Both the position numbers and the translations under genes were made by a program. Positions 7,971 through 16,691 of a DNA stretch of 64,000 bases are shown here, piece by piece; positions within the stretch are counted from its first letter, which is position 1, and each line of letters starts with the position of its first letter. Location of the stretch: assembly GCA_947500055.1 (NCBI GenBank), contig CANMQO010000004.1, forward strand, positions 124,001 to 188,000, given 5' to 3'. This DNA comes from an uncultured Paracoccaceae bacterium. GTDB lineage: Bacteria > Pseudomonadota > Alphaproteobacteria > Rhodobacterales > Rhodobacteraceae. The notes under the pieces were generated by a model. The model was not told where the DNA came from, did no database searches, and saw nothing but the letters and a program-made list of their open reading frames with translations.

Positions 7971-8001
7971 CCCCGCTGGTTTGCCCGGCGGGGATTTTTT
8001 T
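7971..8001 (+). terminator. factor-independent terminator of rpoH
   Basis: CCCCGC pairs with GCGGGG across an 11-nt loop, followed by A and seven Ts. It lies 30 bp after the rpoH stop. Confidence 0.9.
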
Positions 8002-8075
8002 GGGCCTGGTGCGGGCGATCGGCGTTCCCTTAGCGAAGTGTTGGCGCTAACGTGCCGGGAAAGAGGAGACCGGAA

Positions 8076-9050
8076 ATGAAACCTATCCGTTGGGGTGTGC
8101 TGGGAGCGGCGGAATTCGCCCGGAAACATATGGCCCCGGCTATCCATGCAGCCGAAGGGGCGGAATTGGTCGCCCTTGCCACATCGGACCCGGCCAAGGC
8201 GCAAGGGTTTCAAAGATTTGCCCCACAATTGCGGGTGGCTGATGATTATGATGCCCTTTTGAGTGCTCCGGATATCGATGCAGTCTATATTCCGCTGCCC
8301 AATCATCTGCATGTCCCGTGGACGATCAAGGCGCTTGAGGCCGGCAAGCATGTGCTTTGCGAAAAACCGATCACGTTAAAGGAGGCCGAATTTGACCGGA
8401 TCATCGCAGCCCGCGATGCGTCCGGAAAGCTGGCCGCCGAGGCTTATATGATCGTGCACCACCCACAGTTTATCCGTGCAAAAGCGCTGCTGGCGGAAGG
8501 TGCAATTGGCAAGCTGACCCATGTGGATACCGTGTTCAGCTTCAATAATGCAAATGACACCGACAACATCCGCAACAAGCCCGAAACCGGTGGCGGCGGG
8601 TTACGGGATATTGGTGTCTATACCTTTGGCGCTGCCCGTTTTGTGACGGGACGGGAACCCCTGGCCGTCCCATATGCCAAGTTGCGCCATGAAAACGATG
8701 TGGACGTCTTTGCCCAAGTCGCTGCCGAATTTCCAGATTTCACCTATTCGGCGGTTGTTTCGATGCGCATGTTTACCCGGCAATATATTGCCTTTCACGG
8801 AGACCGGGGCGTGTTGACGCTGACATGCCCGTTTAATGCAAATGTGTTTGATATTGCAGCGTTACGGTTAGAGACTGATGGCCAAACTGTTGTGACAGAG
8901 CGTTGGCCAGCCACGAATCAATACGTCTTGCAGGTGGAAAACTTCTGCAAAGCGGCCCGGAATGAAGCATCATACCCTTGTCCGCTTGAATTCTCGCGTG
9001 GGACGCAACGTATGATGGATATGGTGTTTGCAGCTGGGGAACGGGGATGA
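8076..9050 (+). CDS. Gfo/Idh/MocA family NAD(P)-dependent oxidoreductase
   Basis: The 324-aa protein has an N-terminal Rossmann fold (RWGVLGAAEFARKHMAPAI), the conserved CEKPITLK motif near 100 that contributes the catalytic Lys, and a C-terminal domain with GGGGLRDIGVYTFGAARFV. Substrates in this family are usually sugars, inositols or related polyols; the exact one cannot be read here. The start at 8076 follows GAGGAG by 9 nt. It overlaps the next gene by ATGA. Confidence 0.9.
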   Translation: MKPIRWGVLGAAEFARKHMAPAIHAAEGAELVALATSDPAKAQGFQRFAPQLRVADDYDALLSAPDIDAVYIPLPNHLHVPWTIKALEAGKHVLCEKPITLKEAEFDRIIAARDASGKLAAEAYMIVHHPQFIRAKALLAEGAIGKLTHVDTVFSFNNANDTDNIRNKPETGGGGLRDIGVYTFGAARFVTGREPLAVPYAKLRHENDVDVFAQVAAEFPDFTYSAVVSMRMFTRQYIAFHGDRGVLTLTCPFNANVFDIAALRLETDGQTVVTERWPATNQYVLQVENFCKAARNEASYPCPLEFSRGTQRMMDMVFAAGERG

Positions 9051-9346
9051 CTGAGGACGAAAAAATGCCCAAAGATAATGAAACGACCGAAGTGAATTCG
9101 GATTTTGACAACATCTGGCTGCGCCTTGTGAATATGGTGATCATCGCCGTGTTGATGAGCATGGCGAGCAGCCTGTTGGGAATTCTGACAGTGGCGCAAT
9201 TCCTGATCATGTTGTTCAACAAACGTGAACCAAATGAACAATTGGCCGAGATCGGGACGACGATGGGGGTCTGGATGGCCAAATCTGCGCGTTATCAGGC
9301 CGCCGCGAGTGAGGTGAAGCCCTGGCCATGGACTGAACTGGATTAG
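9047..9346 (+). CDS. DUF4389 family membrane protein, 99 aa
   Basis: A small membrane protein with an acidic N-terminus and two hydrophobic segments near 24-60 (IWLRLVNMVIIAVLMSMA and LGILTVAQFLIMLFN). A conserved NKREPNEQLAEIG loop and a WPWTELD tail follow, the pattern of DUF4389. Its function is unknown. The ATGA overlap with the oxidoreductase indicates translational coupling. Confidence 0.85.
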   Translation: MTEDEKMPKDNETTEVNSDFDNIWLRLVNMVIIAVLMSMASSLLGILTVAQFLIMLFNKREPNEQLAEIGTTMGVWMAKSARYQAAASEVKPWPWTELD

Positions 9347-9417
9347 GGTCCGCTGACATTCATCATGCCCCACTGGCGCGAGACAATTTTTTTGGCGCGC
9401 CCAATGGCTGATTGGCG

Positions 9418-9891
9418 CTAAGCTGCGGCGAGGTCCAGCTGCATGATCTGTTCTGGACCAGAACGCCCGATACGTCCCGGCCCACTGATCACCCAGCCGG
9501 ATTTTTCGTAGCAGCCGATGGCGCGGCTATTCGCCTCATCCACCGCGAGCCAGATTTCGCGCAGCTCCGGATAGGTTCGCCGCAGATAGTCGGGCAAGGC
9601 CCTCAGCAAGGCTGACCCATAGCCAAGCCCCTGATACTGACCGCCGATCAGCAGGCCGCGAAACCCAAATGTGCCCTGGGGCAGGCGTTCGACGACTCGC
9701 GAAAAATCATGGTCAATCTTGAAGAAACCGACATAGGTTTCCCCCCGCAACCCGGTATGAAAATCGGTCTGCGGGTCTTTTTCTGCCGTCAGTTCCTGAA
9801 TTTCGCCGACAAAGGGGTATTGCGGCTCCGTCAGGATCAGATGGGCAACCCAGTCAATTTGCGACCGGGGCAGGGGGGCGAGCGTGATCAC
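9418..9891 (-). CDS. GNAT family N-acetyltransferase
   Basis: The 157-aa protein has the GNAT fold signature with an acetyl-CoA loop near GLLIGGQYQGLGYGSALLRAL (about 80-100) and a C-terminal ANSRAIGCYEKSGWVISG motif. The substrate is unknown. It begins at a GTG overlapping the stop of the oligoendopeptidase gene (GTGA), with GGAGGA in the upstream coding sequence, so the two genes are coupled. Confidence 0.88.
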   Translation of the reverse strand: MITLAPLPRSQIDWVAHLILTEPQYPFVGEIQELTAEKDPQTDFHTGLRGETYVGFFKIDHDFSRVVERLPQGTFGFRGLLIGGQYQGLGYGSALLRALPDYLRRTYPELREIWLAVDEANSRAIGCYEKSGWVISGPGRIGRSGPEQIMQLDLAAA

Positions 9892-11705
9892 TCCTCCATC
9901 GCCTCCAATTCATCGATGAAACCTTCGATCATCGACAGGCCCTTGTCCCAGAATTGCGGGTCAGATGCGTCAAGGCCGAAGGGGGCCAGCAGTTCCTTGT
10001 GATGTTTCGAACCACCGGCACGCAGCATGTCGAAATATTTCGCGCGGAAGTCCGGATCGCCTTCCTGATAGACCGCATAAAGTGCGTTCACGAGGCCGTC
10101 ACCGAATGCATAAGCATAGACATAAAAGGGCGAATGCACGAAATGCGGGATATAGGCCCAGAAGGTTTCGTAGCCATCCGCGAAGTCGAAGACGGGGCCA
10201 AGGCTTTCGGCCTGAACGGACATCCACAGGGCGTTTATGTCGTCCGGTGTCAATTCGCCCTCTGCTCGTGCGGCGTGCAGCTTACATTCGAAATCGTAGA
10301 ATGCGATCTGGCGGACGACCGTGTTGATCATATCTTCGACCTTGTTGGCGAGCAGGACCTTGCGTTCTGCCTTGTTTGCCGCCCCATCCAGCATCTTGCG
10401 GAAAGTCAGCATTTCACCAAAAACGGATGCGGTTTCGGCCAGCGTCAGCGGGGTGGAACTAAGGAGTTCGCCTTGTTCAGCCGCCAGAACCTGATGCACG
10501 CCATGGCCCAGTTCATGGGCCAGCGTCATAACATCGCGCGGTTTTCCCAGATAGTTCAGCATCACATAAGGATGCACTGGTGTTACTGTCGGATGTGCAA
10601 ACGCGCCCGGTGCCTTGCCCGGTTTGACGGCGGCATCAATCCAGCCATCAGAAAAGAACGGCTTGGCAATTTCGGCCATCTTGGGGTCAAATTCGGCATA
10701 GGCGGTCATGACGGTGTCTTGCGCCTCGTTCCAAGCCACAACCCGGTCGCTTTCCATCGGCAGCGGAGCGTTGCGGTCCCAGACCTGCATGCGGTCCAAC
10801 CCTAACCATTTGGCTTTCAACGCATAATAGCGATGCGACAGGCGAGGGTAGGCGGCAACAACGGCGTTGCGTAGCGCCTCGACCACCTCTGCTTCCACAT
10901 GATTGGCCAGGTGCCGACCGGTCTGTGGGGTTGGCATCTTGCGCCAGCGATCCTCTATTTCCTTTTCCTTGGCCAGTGTGTTGTGGACGCGGGCGAACAG
11001 TTTGATGTTGTTGTTGAACACGGTGGCCAATGCGTGGGTCGCCGCCTCGCGCTTGGTCCGATCCTGTTCGGTTAGCTGGTTCAGCGTCGCCTCAAGGTTC
11101 AGCATTTCGCCGTCGATGTCGAATTCCAGCCCGGCCATGGTTTCATCAAACAGACGGTTCCACGCGGCAGCGCCAACAGTGGACTGGTCGTGCAGGAACT
11201 TTTCCAGCTCATCCGACAATTGGTGCGGCTTCATGGCCCGCATTCTGTCAAAAACGGGTTTGTATCGGGCGAGGTCGGCATTTTGAGCAAGCAACCCTGC
11301 CAGATGATCATCCTCAAGCCGGTTGAATTCCAGCCCGTAGAACACCAGCGGCGTGGTGAAATTGGTGATCTGGTCCTGACAGTCGGCCATGAATTTGGCG
11401 CGGTCGCTATCGGTGGTGATCTGGTAATAGCGCAGGCCGGCGAAGGACATGATGCGCCCGGCGATCACGTCGATCTGCTCGTAACGCTGCACGGCCTTCA
11501 GAAGTCCGGCGGCGTCCAGTTCGGCCAGCTTGCCCTCGTAAGCCATTGCAAAATCGGCGCATTCCTTTTCCAGCCACTTCAGATCACGCTTTAGCTCGGG
11601 GGCGTCGGTTGCGGGATAAAGATCTGTCAGATTCCACTCGGGCAGATTGCCGAGCTCCTTGCCGCCACTGGTCGTCGCGTCAAAAACGGGCTTTGGAAAT
11701 TGCAT
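9888..11705 (-). CDS. pepF: oligoendopeptidase F (M3 family metallopeptidase)
   Basis: A cytoplasmic zinc peptidase that cleaves short peptides. The zinc site LAHELGHGVHQ lies at about residue 395 (HExxH), with a downstream Glu in TLAETASVFGEM expected as the third ligand. At 605 aa it has usual family length. The start follows GAGGTGA. It is the first gene of a pair with the acetyltransferase and lies 54 bp downstream of the DNA ligase gene, probably co-transcribed by proximity only. Confidence 0.93.
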   Translation of the reverse strand: MQFPKPVFDATTSGGKELGNLPEWNLTDLYPATDAPELKRDLKWLEKECADFAMAYEGKLAELDAAGLLKAVQRYEQIDVIAGRIMSFAGLRYYQITTDSDRAKFMADCQDQITNFTTPLVFYGLEFNRLEDDHLAGLLAQNADLARYKPVFDRMRAMKPHQLSDELEKFLHDQSTVGAAAWNRLFDETMAGLEFDIDGEMLNLEATLNQLTEQDRTKREAATHALATVFNNNIKLFARVHNTLAKEKEIEDRWRKMPTPQTGRHLANHVEAEVVEALRNAVVAAYPRLSHRYYALKAKWLGLDRMQVWDRNAPLPMESDRVVAWNEAQDTVMTAYAEFDPKMAEIAKPFFSDGWIDAAVKPGKAPGAFAHPTVTPVHPYVMLNYLGKPRDVMTLAHELGHGVHQVLAAEQGELLSSTPLTLAETASVFGEMLTFRKMLDGAANKAERKVLLANKVEDMINTVVRQIAFYDFECKLHAARAEGELTPDDINALWMSVQAESLGPVFDFADGYETFWAYIPHFVHSPFYVYAYAFGDGLVNALYAVYQEGDPDFRAKYFDMLRAGGSKHHKELLAPFGLDASDPQFWDKGLSMIEGFIDELEAMEE

Positions 11706-11759
11706 ATGTCACCTCATCCGGGTTGTTTGTCGTAACATAGGCTGGCGACGGGGGAGTTG

Positions 11760-13349
11760 CTAGCCGTAGCTGGCCAACATTTGCTTGAGGTCGTCCAGCG
11801 TATTGGCCTCATCCACAGGTTTGTCGCGGCGCCAGCGGGCCATGCGTGGAAACCGCAACGCGACGCCGGATTTATGGCGCGGGCTGGCCTGGATACCCTC
11901 AAAAGCTATTTCGAAGACATGGACGGGCGGCACCTGTCGAACGGGTCCGAATTTTTGCAGCGTGTTCTTGCGCACCCATGTGGTGATTTCGCGGAATTCG
12001 GCGTCGGTCAGGCCGGAATATGCCTTTGTGAATGGCACCAGATCATTGCCGTCGCGCACGGCGAATGTGTAATCGGTGAAAAGGTTGGCACGCCGCCCAT
12101 GCCCGGCTTGCGCGTAGATCATGACCGCGTCGATGGTCAGTGGGTCAATCTTCCATTTCCACCAATCCCCGCGTTTGCGACCCGACAGGTATGGGCTGTT
12201 CAGACGTTTGAGCATGAGCCCCTCAGCACCGATGTCCCGCGATTCGTCGCGCGCCCTGGCAAGATCATCCCAGGTGGTGAAGGCGACGGCATCGGAAAGC
12301 CGAATGGGGCTGGCTGCCGGCGCTTGGTTGATCAGCATTTTCAGATGCTTGCGTCGTGCCCGCAACGGCGCTTCGCGAATGTCCTTGCCCGCATGTTCCA
12401 GCAGATCATAGGCCATGAGGATCACCGGGGCCTCAGCCAGCAGTTTCTTAGGGACGGTTTTGCGCCCGATACGTTTCTGTAAGGTATTGAATGACATCGG
12501 CTTTTCATCAGCGAATGCGAGAATTTCGCCGTCGATTACCGTGCCATCAGGCAGGAAATCCTTTAACTGTGCCAACTCGGGGAAGCGGTCAGTCATCAGG
12601 TCTTCACCGCGTGACCACAGGTGGTGATCGCCGCCACGAATGATCAATTGTCCGCGGATCCCGTCCCACTTGCGCTCGGCATTCCAATCGGAGGGATCGC
12701 CTAAATCATTCAGGCTATCCATTTGATATGCAAGGTAAAACGGGTACGGTCGGGACAGGTCTGCGGTGGGATCATCCGCCTCAATCAGGCTGTCCCACGT
12801 GACCGTGTCTGGTGTCCAGCTCCCCATCAGTTTGTGGGTCAATTGCGCCTCTGGCTGGCCGGTCGCCTGCGCCAGCGCGCGGGTGATCAGCTTCGCGCTT
12901 ACCCCGATCCGGAAGCCACCTGTCAGCAGTTTGGTGAAGAGGAACCGTTGCGTTGTTGGCAGGCTGTTCCAAGCGTTGAGGATTCCCGCCTTGCGGTCGC
13001 CGTCCTCAAGCGTGGCAAGTGTTCGAATAGTATTGATCCAATAGGTTAAGGATTGGTCATCTGCCTGCGCGGCGGGGGGGAGGACCAATGCGATGGTCTC
13101 GGCCAGATCGCCAACGATGCTATAGGATTCTTCAAATAACCAATCGGGCAGGCCAGCGACCTCTGCCGCCCATTCACGCAGTTTGGTCGCTGTGATCGTC
13201 CGTTTGGGGCGTCGCCCGGTAAAAAGCGCGATCGTCCAGAGCCGGTCGCTGGGTTCAGCCTGCTGGAAATAGTCGGCGAGTGCGGCGGTTTTGACAGAGG
13301 TTTTGGTGGTTTCGTCGATCCGCGTGAAGAGGGTTGCGAAGTCTTTCAT
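11760..13349 (-). CDS. ATP-dependent DNA ligase (cisplatin damage response type)
   Basis: The protein has an N-terminal ligase domain (about 1-180), a nucleotidyltransferase domain with the adenylation motif ERKWDGIRG (Lys227), and an OB-fold C-terminus containing VFEIAFEGIQASPRHKSGVALRFPR. Size and architecture match the bacterial ligases found with an MBL exonuclease, a DEXH helicase and a phosphoesterase in the ligase-associated damage response. Only the exonuclease is adjacent here, joined by an ATGA overlap. It would seal breaks after exonuclease processing. NAD-dependent LigA is expected elsewhere as the replicative enzyme. Confidence 0.93.
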   Translation of the reverse strand: MKDFATLFTRIDETTKTSVKTAALADYFQQAEPSDRLWTIALFTGRRPKRTITATKLREWAAEVAGLPDWLFEESYSIVGDLAETIALVLPPAAQADDQSLTYWINTIRTLATLEDGDRKAGILNAWNSLPTTQRFLFTKLLTGGFRIGVSAKLITRALAQATGQPEAQLTHKLMGSWTPDTVTWDSLIEADDPTADLSRPYPFYLAYQMDSLNDLGDPSDWNAERKWDGIRGQLIIRGGDHHLWSRGEDLMTDRFPELAQLKDFLPDGTVIDGEILAFADEKPMSFNTLQKRIGRKTVPKKLLAEAPVILMAYDLLEHAGKDIREAPLRARRKHLKMLINQAPAASPIRLSDAVAFTTWDDLARARDESRDIGAEGLMLKRLNSPYLSGRKRGDWWKWKIDPLTIDAVMIYAQAGHGRRANLFTDYTFAVRDGNDLVPFTKAYSGLTDAEFREITTWVRKNTLQKFGPVRQVPPVHVFEIAFEGIQASPRHKSGVALRFPRMARWRRDKPVDEANTLDDLKQMLASYG

Positions 13350-14359
13350 GCTTCGGTTTCCTCTGCCGTATCAAGGGTTTCGCCCTGATAGTCTGTGCTG
13401 ACGACATGGGCGTCATATCCCTGTTCGGACAGCCAGCGCTGAAACGCGGACGTGTACCCGTGCGTGGCGAAGACCCTGGTCGCCCCAGTCGCCTTGATGG
13501 CCTGGTTCAACCCCTCCCAATCGGCATGGTCTGAGACGATGAACCCCCGATCGGCGGCCCTGCGTCGACGCACCCCGCGCAGTGCCATCCAACCGCTGGC
13601 GAAGGCTGTCGAGGCGGGACCGAAGCGGTGCGCCCAGGTCGTGCCAAGGGCACCCGGTGTAGCCAGTACAAGTGCGCCGGGGTGGGTTTTGGCACTGATG
13701 TCCGCTGTGGCATAGGTTGTTTTTGGTAGTGTAATCCCCTGATTTCGCAGGACTTCATTCGTATTCTCGATTGCGCCATGGGTCAGGATTGGCCCGATAT
13801 CGGGGTTGACGGTGGTAAGCAATCGCTGCGCCTTACCAAGCGCATAGGCGCCGAGGATGGATGTTCGCCCGGCGGCGGCGTTGCTGGCCCACCAATCGTT
13901 GATTTGCCGGGTGAGCATGTCCTGCGGCGTCCACTTGAAGATCGGCAAGCCAAAGGTGCATTCGGTAATGAAAGCATGGCATCTGACTGGTTCAAACGGT
14001 TCCGACAGTCCGTCGGCCACCGTCTTGTAATCGCCCGAGACGACCCAGACCTCGCCTTCGACCTCTACCCTGATCTGGGCTGATCCGGGGACGTGACCGG
14101 CGGGATGAAAGGATACTTTTGCATCCCCGATTTGCGTTTCTTCCCCGTAGTTTATGGTTTGCAGAGTGATCTCGCCAAGCCGATGCCGCATGACAGGCGC
14201 CGTGCCAGTGGTGGCGAGGTAGGAACCCATGCCGGGGCGCGCGTGGTCACTGTGGCCATGTGTTATGAGGGCCCGGTCGACAGGCTTCCACGGGTCGATA
14301 TGGAAATCGCCAGCAGCGCAGTAGATGCCGCGATCGGTGAAGGTGAGGACATCAGCCAT
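13346..14359 (-). CDS. ligase-associated DNA exonuclease, MBL fold
   Basis: The metallo-beta-lactamase fold is shown by THGHSDHARPG (HxHxDH at 34-39), HPAGHVPGSAQIRVE, VVSGDY, and a C-terminal SDHADWEG with a final His in FATHGY, typical of beta-CASP-like nucleases. The MADVLTFTD start (337 aa) is chosen because the longer frame would extend into repeat element B. A TATAAT at 7 nt before this ATG suggests a nearby promoter and possibly a leaderless message. It is coupled to the ligase downstream. Confidence 0.92.
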   Translation of the reverse strand: MADVLTFTDRGIYCAAGDFHIDPWKPVDRALITHGHSDHARPGMGSYLATTGTAPVMRHRLGEITLQTINYGEETQIGDAKVSFHPAGHVPGSAQIRVEVEGEVWVVSGDYKTVADGLSEPFEPVRCHAFITECTFGLPIFKWTPQDMLTRQINDWWASNAAAGRTSILGAYALGKAQRLLTTVNPDIGPILTHGAIENTNEVLRNQGITLPKTTYATADISAKTHPGALVLATPGALGTTWAHRFGPASTAFASGWMALRGVRRRRAADRGFIVSDHADWEGLNQAIKATGATRVFATHGYTSAFQRWLSEQGYDAHVVSTDYQGETLDTAEETEA

Positions 14360-14394
14360 AAGGCGAATTATAGCGCGCCGCTTGCCCGCGTCAC

Positions 14395-14591
14395 GCAACG
14401 TTCGGTGGTGGGGATCGCTTTGCGCAACACCCCGAATCGCAAAACTTGCGAAACCTTCGTTAAAATAGGGGTTTTGTCGAAAAAGGCCGGTCGGCGATGC
14501 GTCGGCAAAGCGTCGGCCTTTTGTCGGACCTTTTTGCGGCAAGTTGGGTGATTAATGCTGCGCCCGGTCAAAATGTGAAACTGGCGTTAAG
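14395..14591 (+). repeat. dispersed intergenic element, copy B, with 11-bp periodic GTCGG core
   Basis: The element opens with GCAACGTTCGGT and contains GTCGG at 14490, 14501, 14512 and 14523, exactly 11 bp apart. It ends with TTAATGCTGCGCCCGG and GCGTTAAG, matching the layout of copies A and C. Its GCAACGTT edge faces the start of the exonuclease gene, as copy A faces ribB. Confidence 0.75.
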
Positions 14592-14608
14592 ATTTATGCG
14601 CGCCGCGT

Positions 14609-14785
14609 CTAGCCTGACAGATAGCCCAATATCGTGCCAATCAGCTGAACTGATATGATGGCAGATAGGGTTAGGCCAACGACACCCGGATCGTTTTTCT
14701 GGATCAGGACATACCAGCCGTAGAAGGTCAGGAAAGCGAGCCCGAGCAGATCCATAAAGAGGATCAAAGCGTCGCCGTTGCCCAT
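14609..14785 (-). CDS. small membrane protein, 58 aa
   Basis: The translated peptide begins MGNGDALILFMDLLGL and ends GYLSG. Two hydrophobic segments (about 6-27 and 36-56) are separated by a polar IQKNDPG turn, giving a helical hairpin in the membrane. Its ATG overlaps the stop of the alpha/beta hydrolase gene (TGATG), so it is probably co-translated with it. No family is recognised. Confidence 0.7.
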   Translation of the reverse strand: MGNGDALILFMDLLGLAFLTFYGWYVLIQKNDPGVVGLTLSAIISVQLIGTILGYLSG

Positions 14786-15735
14786 CAGGCGGCTTGCGAC
14801 ACCAATTGGCTGTCAAACAGTGCTATCGTCTGGTCGATTATCGTTTTTCGGATCCGCGGCGCGTCCATCAGCATTTCATGCTGGCCTTTGGCGATGGTAT
14901 GCAGGGCACCGCCGGACCATTCGCGCATTCTCGACTGGATACGTCCGGGATCGACGATGGCCTCATCGCTGCCCAGAAAAGTGATGCAGGGCAGATCGGG
15001 GGCAGGCGCGAGGCTGAGATTGTGCATTTCGCGCAAGGATGTGTTGAGCCACCGTAATGACGGGCCGCCAAGGGCCAGTTCGGGGTGCTTCTTGAGCTGT
15101 GTGCGCAGTTTTTTGAACATTGCGGGATCGTTGGTCAGGGTATTGCCTTCGAAACCCGCGCGCAGCACGTAGGATTCTTCGAATTGACCGGGGGCGAGAC
15201 TTTGATCAAACCCAAGCGGCGTGCTGACAGCCGAAAGCCCCCAGGCGACGGGGCGCAGGGCAGTGGACATCTGGATGCCCCACATCGGGGCCGAGAACAT
15301 CGCCGCCTTGACATCCAAACCGTCGATCAGAGCGCGCAGGCCGATGCAGCCGCCCATGGAATGACCGATCAGGAAATAGGGGCGCGGCAAATCCAATGCC
15401 TTGGCGTGGGCGATGACCGCATCAACATCCTTCTGGTAGTCGGAAAAATCACCGACGTGACCAATGGCCGGGTTGGGCAACAGGCGATCCGCGATGCCCT
15501 GACCACGCCAGTCAACGGCGAGGCTGGCATAACCGTGATCGTGTAATGCCTTGGCCGTTTGACCATATTTTTCGACAAACTCGGTGCGTCCGGGGAAAAT
15601 CAGAACGGTGCCCTTGGCATCGTCTTTTGTCCAATGGCCCACGCGTATGCGCAGGCCATCTGCTGTTTTCAGCCAACTGGCATGCCCCCCAGCCGGAGCA
15701 TCGGCGATATCATCGTAAAGGGGGGCGTCAGGCAT
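14785..15735 (-). CDS. alpha/beta hydrolase (lysophospholipase-like)
   Basis: The 316-aa protein has the serine-hydrolase fold with nucleophile elbow GHSMGG near 125, an early DWRGQG motif near 75 and a late Asp/His pair in the SDEAIVDP and GQHEML segments. It resembles PldB-type lysophospholipases or monoacylglycerol lipases. The substrate is not shown by sequence. It lies 2 bp after the SCP2 gene and overlaps the 58-aa membrane protein, forming a small lipid-related operon. Confidence 0.88.
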   Translation of the reverse strand: MPDAPLYDDIADAPAGGHASWLKTADGLRIRVGHWTKDDAKGTVLIFPGRTEFVEKYGQTAKALHDHGYASLAVDWRGQGIADRLLPNPAIGHVGDFSDYQKDVDAVIAHAKALDLPRPYFLIGHSMGGCIGLRALIDGLDVKAAMFSAPMWGIQMSTALRPVAWGLSAVSTPLGFDQSLAPGQFEESYVLRAGFEGNTLTNDPAMFKKLRTQLKKHPELALGGPSLRWLNTSLREMHNLSLAPAPDLPCITFLGSDEAIVDPGRIQSRMREWSGGALHTIAKGQHEMLMDAPRIRKTIIDQTIALFDSQLVSQAA

Positions 15736-15737
15736 GG

Positions 15738-16028
15738 TCAGCTAAGAACGCCGGACAGCTTCATGGCCTGACCCATGTCGCCATCAACGGACAGTTTGCC
15801 GGTCATGAAGGCCGTTGTGGGGTTCTCTTCACCGTCCAGAATCGCTTTGAAAACCTCGGCTGTCGCTGTCAGCGTGACGTCAGCGTCGTCGTCACCAGCG
15901 CGGGCGCCATTGTCATCGATCATGATCGCGCCTTCGTCTTCGATCACGAATTTCGCAGTGCCATCAAAGCCCGCGCCACCCATTTTGGCGTTCAGTGCGG
16001 CCACGGCCTCGGTTACAACGTCGCTCAT
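15738..16028 (-). CDS. SCP2 sterol-binding domain protein
   Basis: A 96-aa single-domain SCP2-like protein with the FVIEDEGAIMIDD, ADVTLTATAEVFKAILDGE and FMTGKLSVDGDMGQAMKLS segments typical of the fold. It is expected to bind lipids or acyl-CoA in the cytoplasm. AAGGA precedes the ATG. It is the first gene of the operon with the lipase-like hydrolase, which fits a lipid role. Confidence 0.92.
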   Translation of the reverse strand: MSDVVTEAVAALNAKMGGAGFDGTAKFVIEDEGAIMIDDNGARAGDDDADVTLTATAEVFKAILDGEENPTTAFMTGKLSVDGDMGQAMKLSGVLS

Positions 16029-16101
16029 GTTTTTTGTCCTTTGTCATTGATGTGACTGCCGACCCTCTGGTGTTGGCCGCACAGTGCGCTACATTACCGT
16101 T

Positions 16102-16662
16102 ATGGTCACGCAAACACATCGCTTCAAATATACCGTTGCGGCACTTTTATTAGGAGTGGGGTTTTCCTTACCTCTTTCTGCGCAGCCTGCCGATCTGGAT
16201 GCATTGTATCAAGAGCTGTTGGAGGCGGATGAGACAAGCTATCCGCGGATCGAACAGCAGATTATTGCCCGATGGGAGAAAAGTGGCTCACCGGCGATGG
16301 ATTTGTTGCTGCGCCGGGGCCAGGACGCGTTGAATGACGGGGAGCCGGATGTGGCGGTGGAGCATTTTTCGGCGCTGGTCGATCACGCTCCGGAATTTTC
16401 CGAAGGGTATTTTGGGCGGGCCACGTCCTATTATCTGCTGGGATTGATGGGGCCGGCACTGGAGGATATCCAGACAACCCTGCGGCTGAACCCCCGCCAT
16501 TTCGAGGCGATGCGCGGTTTGGCGACCATGATGCAGGAGCTGGAGCGGCCAGCGGATGCGCTGGAACTTTATGAACTGATTCTGGCGATTAATCCGCAAT
16601 CGCAGGAGGCGCAGGAATCCGTCAAAACTCTGAAACTGCAGCTGGAGGGTCAGGCGCTTTAA
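16102..16662 (+). CDS. secreted TPR-repeat protein
   Basis: The protein starts with a Sec-type signal (KYTVAALLLGVGFSLPLSAQ) and continues with tetratricopeptide repeats at about 80-170 (AVEHFSALVDHAPEFSEGYFGRATSYYLLG and similar). It is likely a periplasmic protein-interaction module of about 186 aa. No clear ribosome-binding site precedes the chosen ATG; an in-frame GTG at 16084 is an alternative. It is divergent from the SCP2 gene and 29 bp before the helicase. Confidence 0.82.
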   Translation: MVTQTHRFKYTVAALLLGVGFSLPLSAQPADLDALYQELLEADETSYPRIEQQIIARWEKSGSPAMDLLLRRGQDALNDGEPDVAVEHFSALVDHAPEFSEGYFGRATSYYLLGLMGPALEDIQTTLRLNPRHFEAMRGLATMMQELERPADALELYELILAINPQSQEAQESVKTLKLQLEGQAL

Positions 16663-16691
16663 TGCGTGCTGATCCCTGATCGGGGAATGAC

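Noticed and set aside
14360..14542. N-terminal extension of 61 residues on the exonuclease
   Set aside because: It is encoded by repeat element B and not by conserved exonuclease sequence; the MADVLTFTD start fits the family.
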